Below, one piece after another: positions 1 through 14,285 of a stretch of DNA of 64,000 bases; within the stretch, counting starts at the first letter, position 1; every line of letters begins with the position of its first letter. The translations under genes were made by a program, and so were the position numbers. Where the stretch lies: assembly GCA_026745465.1 (NCBI GenBank), contig JACYXH010000104.1, positions 508,001 through 572,000 of the forward strand. The letters are read 5' to 3'. The notes below the pieces were generated by a model. It made no database searches and was not told the DNA's origin. It was given only the letters and a program-made list of their open reading frames with translations. The DNA comes from Lota lota. Taxonomy: Eukaryota; Chordata; Actinopteri; Gadiformes; Lotidae.

Positions 1-2320
<2,320 letters not shown>

Positions 2321-2702
2321 GGGGGGGATTGCAACAGAAAACACCAGCCAATCAGGTGTTAATGCAGGGGTGCTTTATCATGGTCGTAGAAAATACACAT
2401 TTGATATGTAAAAATATAGTCTTACTCCATGTCAACAGAAAAATGCCTCACCTGATCAAGGTAAATTATTCTTGGAATAGAATTAGGATTGAATTCTCCC
2501 TTCAAATGTATTTGAGTTGGTTGATGCAGTTAGAACTACAATGTTTCTACTTTACAGATGATGTCGATTGAACTGTCAAGTGGGGAAAAAAATAAAAAGC
2601 GTAATGTAATTAACTGGTCAGGATTGGACAGACTGGTCACATTTCCCTTACTATGACCAATGGTCTGTGTTAGAACGGGCTGCTCTTCACCAAATCATGT
2701 GA

Positions 2703-2830
2703 CAGCAGTGGCAGAGTGGTAACGTGTTGGCCTGATCAACTTTAAATATGATCCACGAAAAGCCCTTGTGGTAAGACACCAGTCATGGGTCATTTGTCCG
2801 GCAAATAGAGACAAGTGCTTTTGGTAAACC
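2703..2830 (+). mobile_element. tRNA-derived SINE relic (A-box end)
   Basis: The segment contains tggcagagtgg, an exact match to the Pol III A-box consensus TGGCNNAGTGG. It lies in a tRNA-like context (gtggcagagtggtaacgtg) that could be the 5' end of a tRNA-derived SINE. The expected B box about 35-45 bases further on is degenerate, so this is a relic and not a tRNA gene. It lies between the converging pkn2 and gtf2b 3' ends. Confidence 0.4.
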
Positions 2831-2839
2831 AGAGTTTAA

Positions 2840-3251
2840 TATTTTTTTTGAAACCATGACGTGAACTATGCTTTACGGAAAATCTTTTATTTCTTAATTT
2901 ACTTGAAACAATGCAAGCTAACAAAATAGAACCAGATATATGTTTCTACAAAAAAGAAAAAATCGTATATAGTATGAAACCAGCCTAAAATTGTGAAAGC
3001 ACTTATTACACGTTTTGACTTGGACATATATACAAGCTATATACACTCAAATGAAATACTGTATGCACAGTCTACTATCTATGTTTAAGCACTGGAATGT
3101 GTGTCCTTTGTATTCCTGCAAGAGTGCCTAAACAAAGGCTTGGCGTCTTAAGTTAGGAGGGAAACAAACTTTCAAAATCCAAGTATGATAAAAAAAAAAG
3201 GAGATAATATAACCCTACAATTACAGCAGAAAGTGTCTTCACTGAGTGTCT
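2840..3251 (-). other. gtf2b: gtf2b 3' UTR
   Basis: This follows the gtf2b stop on the minus strand. A minus-strand AATAAA signal (TTTATT on the plus strand, about 2887-2892) would give a 3' UTR of roughly 380 bases. pkn2 and gtf2b are therefore convergent, with about 0.5 kb or less between their ends. Confidence 0.5.
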
Positions 3252-6200
3252 TCACAGTTGAGGCAGCTTGTCCACGGGTGTGTCAAACTTGAAGTCTGTT
3301 GGGAAGAGGTCTGAGGCGCGGGGGTAGATGAGTCTGTAGGACTGCCGGATCGTCACGTCCGCCACGCCGGCGATGTCTCCAATCTCTGAGAACACGGAGA
3401 CGTACAGAAACCAAGGTTAGCTCTGCATGGACACCAAAGCTAACCATCTCCCAACGCGTCATCGCTACGCAAACAAGGCCATCATTATTTCTGCGAAACA
3501 AAAACAAGGCTAACGTGTTAGCCCTGCTTGACACCTGTTATTGTTAGCTACATGTGGACACCAAGGCTCACATGTTCGCTCCATCCAAGCAGATACCAAT
3601 GTTAACATTAGCTCTACGTGGACACCAAGGCTAACGTTAGCTTTGCATAGACACCAACGTTAGATCTACATGGAGACCAAGGCTAACATGTTAGCTTGAT
3701 ACACAAACCAAAAGTCACTGGATTGCTCACACTCTCCACGAGTTCACAAGGTTCATCATATCTAATCTGTGAAAACATGCGAGCTCAGGCTGTATGTAAA
3801 GCTGAAAAGTAGAAGAGGTCCCAAGAGGTCCCACATGCAATAGTGAGATAAGACTGAAACGCACAGTTTAAGAAAAAAGGTAGACGCCAAATGGCTAACA
3901 GTCAAATACAAAAAAGAACACAAATATGTAATGAATGTCTTAACGAGTGAGATGATGACCCAAGCACCTGACCACCGCTGAGCGACCGACTCATGTCTGT
4001 TCGGGTTTTGGACCAGACCGCAGTCATTGTCAGTCCGAATCAATACCAAGACGCTTCTCTCCTCCTTCCCCTTACCCTTCTGGGTCTTCTTCTCGGCGGA
4101 GGCCTGGGAAGCCATGTAAATGGCGGCGGCGGCCACGGAGATGGGGCTGCGGCCGGGCACCAGGTCCAGCTCCACGGCCTTGCGTGCGATGAAGGTGGCG
4201 GCCATCTGCACCTGCTTGGGCAGGCCCAGGTTGGAGCAGAAGCGGGACATGAAGTCCCCCGTGGTGATGAGGTCCACGCTGGTCTCCAGGGCCTTCAGGA
4301 TCAGCTTGAAGCAGCGGCCGATCTCCTTCTTGGAGATGCGGGACACGGCGCAGATCTCTGCGGGAGGAGGTAAGGCGTGGGTTTTTGGTTGGTCAATTGA
4401 AAAGGCACAAGAGATACATTAAGGGAAGTTAACTCTTTGTTAGAGTTACCGAAGTCAGAGAATATGTACTATGCAGTTAATTGTTAGGGCAGGACAATCT
4501 AGTCATTAGACTACTCTAGTGTTTATGGTTGAATGAAAAACGTTTCTGCTAAATAACTTGACTAAATAGTATATTTTAAAAGCCTTCTTTGTGGATCATT
4601 TTCGGACCTTATTTCTCTTTTTAAAGCGAACCTCCAAATGCTGAATAACCCCTTCAAAAGAAAGATTGCTTAATCACAGCGATGGTAAAGGCAGGGATAG
4701 CAAGCAGCCAGTGTTGGCCTGATGTTCGGAGTCTATTATTAAACTCCATGATCACAGGCTGTGTGAGAGCACCCCAGGCTTGAGGCTTTTAGAGGGGGGG
4801 GGGGGGGGGGCATTGGGGTAAACCCAGACTGACCTTTAAATGTTCTGGGGACTCCTTCCTGTCTGCAGGCAATGTAGAGGCAGGCGGAGGCGATTGCGTC
4901 ATTGGCGCGACCTTTCAGGCTCTTCTGTTCGTAAACTTGCTTGAATAAGTTATTTGTTCGGTCCTTGGGGGCGACAAAACACAAGACACAATGGGTATTG
5001 TCCTGAATGGTCCCATTCAATTCAACTCACGGACACAGGCTGTGGGCGGCCCCTGATAGTTTTTTTTTTTTTTCAGTCACCAATTTCCCAAGCTCTTCGT
5101 AAAGCACACGCCTGAGACATGACAAAGTCCTAATCTTGTACTTGATTTCTTTATATTGGTCCATTTCCCGACGTTTTCTCAGACCCCCGGGTTTATTCAA
5201 GGATTGAATGCAAGTGTCCCCCGGGACAGTGTACTCTACCGAGGAGGAGCCGGTACCAGTGCGAGCGCGTAACCTACGATGATGTTCCTGGGGAGGTTGA
5301 TGCGGTCCGCCATGGTGGTGATCTCCTTGAAGGCGTTCAGCATGGCGCGGTCCGAGCTGCTCATGGTGCGGCGGTTCTGGTACTTGGAATTTCCAAACTC
5401 GTCGAAGCTGGCGGCGCCAGTGCCCTATTTGGGAGAGCACAGGTTTAGCGCCGATACCGTGAGGAGGCTCGTGGGACAAGCGACCCAAGCTACCCTTCTT
5501 TTTGAATCACTATCGTATCTCATTGTTCTCGTCATTCCTCATGGGAAAAAAACCGCTCAAAGCCGTGCAATCACAAATATTTCCACATACTAAGTATACA
5601 TACTAATGTATACTTTTGCATTTTCTTGGCTGCTTGTCCAACAAAGCAAGACCGTTTAAGACATCGGTTTTGGAAAATGTCAGCGTTTAGCAATAAATAT
5701 TCTTACAGTGGCTACGGGCCTCCACTCCAATTTTGAATGAACTTGTCATGAAAGGTTTTGAGGGAAAAGTCGATGTGAACATTAGAAGCAACCTCTCATC
5801 TGGGGCGTTCATAGTTTGGTACCACTGTAAAAGATCCTGTCGGCTAAGCTGCTACTAGCCAGCTAACTGGGTCAGTGGCCCATCTCGGCCTCCTTCTCCC
5901 AACAGGGCCCAACCATCACCTGGCTGCAACCATGGGAACAATCTCCATGGCAACGCAGGTGTCACACAGATGACACCCCTCATAGTCCCACAGCATGACC
6001 CAGTCACACCCTTAACGTCTCAATAACGCGACTTCGTGATTAGCAGCCCGATTAAAATAAAGAGAAACTCCTTCCTTTGATCGGATTTGAATGTGATGCT
6101 CGTGACCTAATGTAACCGCGTCTGTCGCTTATGGTTAGGAATTATTGTCTCATTGCGTCTCACTGAACCGATGTGGAATGGCTTAGGCCCGCTTTGATCT

Positions 6201-9200
6201 CTTGCTGGACTTTCACAAGTCAATCTGGAATGTGCCTCAAACTACAGAAAAAGGTACTTATTAGGTCGGATTTTCTACAGTTCCTATGTTGCAACCAATG
6301 ACGTCATTCATTGAGATTCTCTTCCTGGTTGTTGAGATTTACGTGCCACTACCCTGGGTTTAATTGTTTCCCCTTAATCCCTCAGACTTGACTTGTAAAT
6401 ATTCCATTAACCTGCAAGTGTCCTTGCACTTTTAAACAAAATACTTTTTAACAACTGTTTTGACTTCCTAGCTCCCTTCTAAATTTGCATCGTTTGACTT
6501 TGAACGCTTACCCTACATTCAATTTTCTTAAAGTGGAAGTGAACCCAAAATAGTGTTTTGTTTGTTTTAAACGTGGTAATATGCCTAACCTGATCTTTAA
6601 CATAGTACTCGATGCCATTAGATCACGGTAACTGAAAAAGGCAGTCATTAAGGGAAAACAGGAGTAGAATCCTGTGTTTATGCCAGTCTCTGCCAAACAG
6701 TTTGTGAATGTTCTTTTTCTGCTCTGCGAGGTCTGTGTGGATGTGTAAAGCTCTGTCTGGGCAGTGGTTGATGCTGATCCCGGCATCCAAGAGTGTAATG
6801 CTTCCCAGACACTTCCTAGTACAACGCTACGGTGTGTGTGTGGATGTGTTAAGCTCCTTCTGAGCAGTGGTTGATTCTAATGCACTCATCCGAGAGAGGG
6901 TTTGGCTTCCTAGACACTTGTATAACGCCGCGGTGCTTGAAGCGTTTCATATACAGCATTCGCTCATTACAACACTCAAACGTAACGACGGTACACTTAA
7001 GTATCAAAAAGCTGCCGTGGGTCGTAACCTTGAGGATAACCCACGCCCTCCTTCCTAGATCAGCCCAAAAAGATTCCAGCGGAATCGGGTCTTACACTTT
7101 AAATGTTGGTATTCTACTATCTCTTGAACCTTTACTTTCTGCGGTGACACACTCATTTCACTTGTGGGATTTACTAAGTACATCTGATCTTGGGTTGTTC
7201 TTCATTGACACTACACACGTCGACCCGTCATGGCTGCCATGGTCTTCTCACCTTGCTGATCATGGTGGTGAGGTCTCCCCCGTTGAGCAGCGGGTTCTGG
7301 GCGTCCCCCACTCTGGACGGGTCTTTGGTGGCTTTCTCATTGGTGAAGGTTCTCCATTCGGACCCCACATCGATCACACGGTCACCTTGGTGAAGGAGGA
7401 GGAGGAGTGGTCACACAAAAGGTAAACCGGAAGCTTAGGTATTCCATGTACCGCCCAGAGCACTGTTGTAAGCCTGATCCCACACGCACACGACCCGGTT
7501 ATCTGCTATACTGTAGACAGCTAGTGGAGCTGCAGGCAAATGTTCCTTCTTTGGTGGGAACAGTTCAAAATCTGCATGACAAATAAAAGCCAACGAAAGC
7601 CTTTCTCAGACATTGTTCCCATTACATAGTATCTAGACTAAACAAGCGGAAACATATTGGTGCAGACAGTTTAGCAGGTGGCATACTGACTACTAAACTT
7701 CTATTACTTACTTCAGTCCTCCGTCCTTCCTAACTTAAATATGAATTCACTCATTCAATTGGTTGGTTGATTAGCTTTATTTGATTTGACTCAATTAAGT
7801 TTAGGTTAATTAACGGATTACACCTGTAAACATGCTCTAATCTTTTTTCTTTTTTTTTAACTGTACGCTGTACAGGTCCGTCTTTGTTTCCTGTCCCTTT
7901 CATTCCTTCTCTCCCTTTCTGTCTTTCCATCCTTCCATCTATGCGCTTCACAGGTGCACCGTCTGTGTTGAACCGGTGATAAAAGGATTACAACACCACA
8001 GGATGTACAAAAAAAACAAAACACTAAGTGCTGCACAGCATGACCGTCACCACCGACAACCACCCCCTCCCCCCCACCCTAACCGCCACCCTCATCCTGG
8101 TCTATTCCTTGAAATATGCATTAAGGAAGAAGGATTAGAATCTGTGATAATATAATCCATTTAGCTCCCGTCAAACCCAGCCCCATGAATCCTCCCAACA
8201 CCCAGACGCGACCAGCCTCTCATCCTCCCCTTGCAGCCCAGGCGAGGCTGAGGCGGGCGGGTAAACAGACAGAGCAGGGGGGTTGCATCAGAGAGTGACG
8301 TCCTCCATGACCCCGGGGGGGGGGGGGTCCACAGGGGGCTCATTAGGTGTCAGCCAGGTCTTTGTTCCACGGCCACTCAGGTTTTCCCGGGAGATTTCTT
8401 AATGCGAGCTTAAGAGCTGTTCCAACTGCTCGAATAGGAAAGTGTCGCTGGCACAGGGTGAACTGACTGTTCCATTGAGCAGACGCTTTTATCCAAAGTA
8501 ACTTGTGAGTGAGGCTGAGAGCTAACCTGAGCATACAAGCAAAGGAGAAGTTATAAAGAAACAAACCCATGTGCTCCACAACCTAGTTTCTAATAAACAG
8601 CTGGACAAAGTAGCTATGGGAATCAGAACCCACGGTTAGTGGAATATTGTTGTAGTAAGGTGAGCCTGGCTCACAAAATCATCCGTCACATGATGTGAGC
8701 ACACTTTTCTTTTTTATATACACCAGACAAAGCCATCCATTTTTTTCTAAACGGGAAACGGATTCGTAGCGTCCGCTTACATTTGAACCAATCAGCATCA
8801 CCCTGTATGCCTCCAGTGGAGATGGATGTGTGCTGCCCTAGTATAGATAATGGCTGCTCTCTCGTTCCAGACCCAAGCACATCTCCAGCGGAGAGGCAGA
8901 CTCTCATTTTCCCTTCTCTTTGGTTTCGATTCTTCAAAATCTCTTCCATCATGTCAACTAATCACGACTCAGAAATGTTCGCCTTTATGTCCAACGCACA
9001 TTTCCAAAGGATTTTCTTAGTCGACGCTTAGACTTATTTCAAGCAGATAGTGGACTAAATCGTCTCACTTTTAACGTCATTATCGCAATATATTTTACTG
9101 GGGCATCAGAAAATGTTTTGAGTTCCAGGGTTAGAGTTGTAAAATGAATGTCGTTAACATTGTGCTTATTTACAGACAATACAAAGCAGTTACAATGAGC

Positions 9201-12200
9201 ATTTAAAATATCATTTTTACAAGTACACACACTAAACGGCTCTGAACGTATCGGAACCACCAGGAGGGCGAAATTGAACGTTTTGTAAATTGTACACAGT
9301 ATAACTGCACACTCCTTCATTTAAAAAGCAAGCAGTTTCAATGGAGCTTGAAGGGTGTCAAAGCAAATAGATGGGGATTTTTATTTTATTTTAGTGTGTA
9401 GTTTGGGAGGATGTATTGAGCGCCATCGGGGGAGCGGTTACTGTTAATAGAGCTCAACAGTGACCGCTCCCTTTTTTTTCCCCCGCACTGGGATTTCAGA
9501 AAATCCTTACTGAGTTTTGAGCCTGGAACCAAGCCAACCAACCAACTACGCGCCATAGCGTGACCATAAAACATTTGATTCAAAGCAACAACAACAATTT
9601 GGGAAATGGAAAAAAAAGGCAAATCATCCCATAAATCCTCGTGAATCATACCTTTCCAAGAACTTCCCACATGGATAGTTTTGCATTTTATTTTATTTAA
9701 CCTTTGTCCTTATTGCAGTGTTTATATTGTTAAAGTCTAAGTGAACCCCGTTTCAGGGGGTTCACTTAGAAGTTGTACGAAGGTGGGGGGCCGTGTTATC
9801 CCCATGGCTACGAACGATTTGGGACTTTCGTTGTGTAGGAGCGTTATAATGAGCGTTGGCGTTAATGGCGTTATACTGTAAGTGTCCGAGAAGCTTAACC
9901 CTATCTCAGACACGGACATCAACCGCTGGTCAGTTGGAGCTAGTCAGTTTAACCTGTATTACATACAGTCCATGTTAAGTCAGTTTAACCTGTATTACAT
10001 ACAGTCCATGTTAAGTCAGTTTAACCTGTATTACATACAGTCCATGTTAAGTCAGTTCAACCTGTATTACATACAGTCCATGTTAAGTCAGTTCAACCTG
10101 TATTACATACAGTCCATGTTAAGTCAGTTTAACCTGTATTACATACAGTCCATGTTAAATCAGTTCAACCTGTATTATATACAGTCCATGTTAAGTCAGT
10201 TTAACCTGTATTACATACAGTCCATGTTAAGTCAGTTTAACCTGTATTACATACAGTCCATGTTAAGTCAGTTTAACCTGTATTACATACAGTCCATGTT
10301 AAGTCAGTTTAACCTGTATTACATACAGTCCATGTTAAATCAGTTCAACCTGTATTACATACAGTCCATGTTAAGTCAGTTTAACCTGTATTACATACAG
10401 TCCATGTTAAGTCAGTTCAACCTGTATTACATCCAGTCCATGTTAAGTCAGTTTAACCTGTATTACATACAGTCCATGTTAAATCAGTTCAACCTGTATT
10501 ACATACAGTCCATGTTAAATCAGTTTAACCTGTATTACATACAGTCCTTGTTAAGTCAGTTTAACCTGTATTACATACAGTCCATGTTAAATCAGTTTAA
10601 CCTGTATTACATACAGTCCTTGTTAAGTCAGTTTAACCTGTATTACATACAGTCCATGTTAAATCAGTTTAACCTGTATTACATACAGTCCATGTTAAGT
10701 CAGTTCAACCTATATTACATACAGTCCATGTTAAATCAGTTTAACCTGTATTACATACAGTCCATGTTAAATCAGTTTAACCTGTATTACATACAGTCCA
10801 TGTTAAATCAGTTTAACCTGTATTACATACAGTCCATGTTAAGTCTGTTCGACCTATATTACATACAGTCCATGTTAAGTCAGTTTAACCTGCATTACAT
10901 AGTCCATGTTAAGTCAGTTCAACCTATATTACATACAGTCCATGTTAAGTCAGTTCAACCTATATTACATACAGTCCATGTTAAATCAGTTTAACCTGTA
11001 TTACATACAGTCCATGTTAAGTCAGTTCAACCTGTATTACATACAGTCCATGTTAAATCAGTTTAACCTGTATTACATACAGTCCATGTTAAATCAGTTT
11101 AACCTGTATTACATACAGTCCATGTTAAGTCAGTTCAACCTATATTACATACAGTCCATGTTAAGTCAGTTTAACCTACATTACATAGTCCATGTTAAGT
11201 CAGTTCAACCTATATTACACACAGTCCATGTTAAGTCAGTTCAACCTATATTACATACAGTCCATGTTAAGTCAGTTTAACCTGTATTACATACAGTCCA
11301 TGTTAAGTCAGTTCAACCTATATTACATACAGTCCATGTTAAGTCCGTTTTTTACCTGCTTATTAATGTTGTTGAGCTGGTGGGATACATTTCAAAACAG
11401 AAACGTTTTACAAACGTGAGACATATCTGCCTATTCGAAGCCCCACGGGTTTGTTGGAAGCCCCGTCTCTTCAGCAGATATACACCGCTAGACACTCGGG
11501 ACTCATACTGTTTGATCACGTCTTTACTTCCCCGCGTGAGAACGCTGTAAGTTGGAGCGCGAATATCTGTTGACTAGCTAATATCTTTCTAACGTAATCA
11601 AATGCATACTTTCAAAGTGCTGTACTGCTATTGAGATGTGTGATTTTTTTAATACACCACCACAGCATCACTACGCTGTTATAAATGTAACTGGGTTTTG
11701 ATGCGGGCGGTCATAACTTGCCGAACCCTGGGGAACTCCACCTACCCATGCCTGCCACTCATCGTTGGCGAACGAACCTATTTCAGTCTCAACCACAATG
11801 CAACGGCGACGACTTTATTACTAATGGTTAGTCGACTATTAGCATGTGGCCCTACTTGAAATACTAATAGCCCTGTTTGATCGATTCATTGACTCATGAC
11901 CCTTTTCTTCAAACAACTAGGGATGACTAGGGAGACCACTGCTGCAGAATGTAGTTTCTATCAACGGATTGTTTTTCTCCTTTTCATTTTTAAAGTGGTT
12001 CAGTTGGTAAAACAACTATGTGATTTTAATAACGCAAAATAGCAAAACAATAATATCACATCAGTGGCTTTCTGATCCACTCATCAGTCCAAGTTCGACT
12101 TGTTTACGGCACAGTTTCAACGCAGCCTCAAAGTTTTCCGAACACACACGGTTTCCAAAGTATGAGAGTAGGCCTTCTTCCAATTATCACAAAACAAATA

Positions 12201-14220
12201 GGTGGTTTGAATATTGTGCAACGTTCTGAACAGATTTCACAGCAGGACTAGTGCTGTTTATCCGGTGATAAATCACACATTTGTGTATCGTGGGGGACGG
12301 ATCGCCATGAAAGGAAAAACATCACTACCTGTTCTACTCATGTTTACTAAATTACCATCCCGTTATTATTAGTAGGTAGAGATGTGTGGTGTCTTTTGGA
12401 CTCGTTTGAACATTGAAATAGCATTATTATTATTTAAATTCATTATTTAAACCCTTCTGAAACTAATAATGCTCCGATGGCCGGGGGGGGGGGGGGGGGG
12501 GGGTGGCTTGCGTATCCTCACACTGGATGGCAGCTGTTAAAGTGCTACCGGAATATTTGAATAATGTAAAAGTGAATCATAATCCGACCACAAAACTAAC
12601 GAATGATATTTCGGTCATCCCATATTTTTCCATTCTGATGATGGCTACCGTTACCTCAACTGAAGCGTTGACGTGAGTTGTCTCGGACGTTTTACCTTCA
12701 GTTCCCAAATATGCATAGACATTTAAAAAAAAAAACGGGATATTTGTCATATTTTCATTAATAAAATAAAACAACAAAGCATTCGAGTACTCAATTAAAA
12801 TTAAAATAGCTACCTAACGAACAAATATCAGAATATTCACATATTCGGGCTCAGCCCTATACCAACCAAGAACTTAAGTGTTCCTTTCCATGGCAATAAT
12901 TGAACACGTTATGACAAAGTGTGTTCCTCTTTCTTATGGGTTCTAATATATTCTCACTTTTTAGGAGGCGAAAGAAAGGGCACTGCTGCAGATATATGTG
13001 CGCTGTTATGCACTGGAGAGCACTGAAGCAACACTTCCTGCTTGCTCCATGAGCTGTAACACTCACCGACAACAAGTCCACACTCGGGGCAGATCATGTC
13101 CCCGGCTCTGTAGTCCTCCACTAGCAAGGCATCTGGGTGGTTTGGGCACGTAACTCTGGGTAATGCCAGGGCCTCTCCGCTACAGAGAAAAACACCAGAT
13201 CGACAGAATGTGAGTGGGTGTGACAGAGTGGGTGAGTTACACACAGGTCTGGGGCTAACCGTCACATATACACCGTTTGATCGGTAACGTTTTCCTTCGT
13301 GGTATGGTAAAGTGATGCTTCCCTAGAAATCAGATGACTAAAGTTACATAAATATGTTCAGAAAGAGTGCGACGTCCATTCGGCTTTTTATTCGACTGAC
13401 CTCGGCTGAGTTTTCTTGTACACTTGAATTAGAATAAACTAGGGATGCACCCAAAGAACGAGAAGAAACTGCCCCTTCTAGTCTGCCGAGTGGTGAGATT
13501 TTGTTGGCTTTTAGTGTGTAACTCCGGGCAATGAGGATAAACATGCTCTAGGAGAGAGCTTAGTGTTCCCAGTTCTACGACGACCAACCATCACACACAA
13601 ACACACAAAGACACAAAGACACAAACACTGTACAGTCCAAGTCACGAGGTCCCGACCGCGGAGGTCACTACTGCTAGTATTGTATGAGAGAACAGATGTT
13701 TAACTTCTGCCCAAGGCAAACGTCACGGAAATCCGACGCGTGGGACATAACCTCGGCAGATGTCAATGATTGATGAATGATGAATGAATGCCTTTTTTGG
13801 TATTCTAGATAATAATAATGACACTCCGTGGTGTTTGACTGTTACGGTGGACGGTTGACACACCGGTTAGCAGTCTACAAACACGGTTCAAACAAATCAA
13901 ACTAAAAAAGCAGGCAGGAAGCCAGGTCAACAGTCACTTACACAAATGGCAAAGCAACAGTAGTGTTGTAAAAGTAATTCTAAATGCCTTTCACAGGAGA
14001 TTAAGTTGTGGATGGTCAACGTTTTAGCATAACAACGGTAGACCAGTAAATAGCTCAAAGATAACGAAATAGCGAACAAGTTTCAGAATCGACGATGTCG
14101 TGGCATTAGGTACTTTTTTACAACTCTACTGTTTGTTATCAACACATAGTTGAAGCATCACACATGAAGCAACAAGATTCAATTTTAAACAATTTATACG
14201 CACCGGCTTGTCGACGCCAT
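3252..14220 (-). CDS. gtf2b: General transcription factor TFIIB (seven coding exons)
   Basis: TFIIB bridges TBP/TATA DNA and RNA polymerase II and sets the transcription start site. Coding exons in transcript order are 14204-14220, 13067-13179, 7252-7385, 5278-5424, 4834-4963, 4076-4357 and 3252-3385, giving 957 nt and 318 residues (human 316, from memory). Reading phases agree at every junction. The start MASTSR is the conserved TFIIB N-terminus. Exon 2 carries the zinc ribbon (CPNH ... [11 protein letters not shown]). Exon 3 carries the B-reader/linker (SEWRTF). Exons 4-7 carry the two cyclin folds, including [15 protein letters not shown] and [17 protein letters not shown], and the end [16 protein letters not shown] see no stops, frameshifts or missing metal ligands. 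The gene is convergent with pkn2 and divergent from lrrc8d. Confidence 0.97.
3409..3705. repeat. Diverged tandem repeat, ~40-50 bp units
   Basis: Lies in the last gtf2b intron. A phrase close to tctacgtggacaccaagg followed by ctaacgttagc recurs about six times with substitutions and small indels. The TAACGTTA-like core recurs with it. It looks like an old minisatellite. I see no coding or splice signal in it. Confidence 0.75.
3706..4075 (-). other. gtf2b: Rest of gtf2b intron 6
   Basis: Unique-looking intronic sequence between the diverged tandem repeat and exon 6. The donor GTAAGG is at 4075-4070 on the minus strand. Nothing else recognised. Confidence 0.7.
4358..4833 (-). other. gtf2b: gtf2b intron 5 with a G/C homopolymer
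   Basis: Intronic. It contains a run of 17 G on the plus strand (4794-4810), which is a C run about 23 bases inside the intron in transcript orientation. No other feature is seen. Confidence 0.8.
5425..7251 (-). other. gtf2b: gtf2b intron 3
   Basis: A 1.8-kb intron. The only structure I can support is a diverged tandem duplication at 6734-6934. The short phrase aaagtggaagtgaaccc near 6530 resembles one arm of the hairpin at 9736-9770 and may mark a shared small repeat family. Confidence 0.75.
6734..6934. repeat. Diverged tandem duplication, ~100-bp unit, two copies
   Basis: Copy 1 (about 6734-6831) and copy 2 (about 6838-6934) share the phrases gtgtggatgtg, gcagtggttgat and cagacacttc/tagacacttg in the same order. 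The copies differ by many substitutions and a small indel. It lies in gtf2b intron 3 with no coding content. Confidence 0.75.
8465..8650 (-). mobile_element. SINE-like relic with conserved tail core
   Basis: The plus strand reads gcagacgcttttatccaaag, the reverse complement of the 'ggataaaagcgtctgc' core common in teleost SINE/LINE tails. About 160 bases on, gaatcagaacccac resembles an inverted, decayed Pol III B box. A similar piece in the same orientation lies at 51165-51290. Family assignment needs a repeat library. Confidence 0.5.
9736..9770. repeat. Perfect 14-bp inverted repeat, 7-nt loop
   Basis: tctaagtgaacccc (9736-9749) is followed by the loop gtttcag and then its exact reverse complement (9757-9770). 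Related single arms occur near 6530 and 42050, so this may be two ends of a small repeat joined back to back. It lies 170 bases before the 36-bp minisatellite, in gtf2b intron 2. Confidence 0.9.
9942..11345. repeat. 36-bp minisatellite, about 39 tandem copies
   Basis: The unit reads cagtttaacctgtattac followed by atacagtccatgttaagt, 36 bp with a few recurrent alternatives (ttt/ttc after cag, aagt/aaat at the end, cctgtat/cctatat). Every full unit contains CTGTAT-TAC-ATACAG, a perfect 6-bp stem with a 3-nt loop. Two units, near 10892 and 11180, lack two bases. They sit 288 bp (eight units) apart with similar neighbours, which suggests a block duplication. Since 36 is a multiple of 3, the array reads open as [12 protein letters not shown] for 370 codons, which I treat as an artefact. 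It lies in gtf2b intron 2. Confidence 0.97.
12483..12503. repeat. Homopolymer run of 21 G
   Basis: An uninterrupted G run on the plus strand in gtf2b intron 2. Similar shorter runs occur at 4794-4810 (17) and 8315-8327 (13). Lengths of such runs are often unreliable in assemblies. Confidence 0.9.
13180..14203 (-). other. gtf2b: gtf2b intron 1
   Basis: Intron between the 17-nt coding part of exon 1 and exon 2. The donor GTGCGT follows CG of the Arg-6 codon, and the acceptor tctctgtag precedes 13179. Apart from a short CA/AGA-rich patch at about 13590-13630 I see nothing in it. Confidence 0.85.
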
Positions 14221-14276
14221 GTTACCGAATAGCTTTCCCAGCAAGACAACACACTCGAACAATGGATTCCTCTACC

Positions 14277-14285
14277 TCTATTTAT
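14277..14285 (-). promoter_or_regulatory. gtf2b: Candidate TATA box of gtf2b
   Basis: The minus strand reads TATAAATAG 57-65 bases upstream of the gtf2b ATG (14220). A start site about 30 bases downstream would leave a 5' UTR of about 30 bases. Position and sequence fit a core promoter, but no transcript data support it here. Confidence 0.45.

Larger units (their letters stand above)
7386..13066 (-). other. gtf2b: gtf2b intron 2, 5.7 kb and rich in repeats
   Basis: The longest gtf2b intron. It carries a SINE-like relic (8465-8650), a G13 run (8315-8327), a perfect 14-bp hairpin (9736-9770), the 36-bp minisatellite (9942-11345) and a G21 run (12483-12503). Outside these I see only unique AT-rich sequence and no conserved exon. 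Confidence 0.85.

Noticed and set aside
2703-2735. Possible tRNA gene (A box tggcagagtgg)
   Set aside because: The B box and cloverleaf stems are absent, so it is listed as a SINE relic only.
9942-11345. CRISPR-like array, because the repeat is 36 bp and partly palindromic
   Set aside because: Copies are directly adjacent with no unique spacers, there are no cas genes, and the setting is a vertebrate intron.
9882-11419. Long open frame of repeated [12 protein letters not shown] units, as a possible repetitive protein
   Set aside because: The unit is 36 bp, so any frame without a stop in one unit stays open across the array. It lies in a gtf2b intron, has no promoter or splice context, and two units break the frame by 2 bp.
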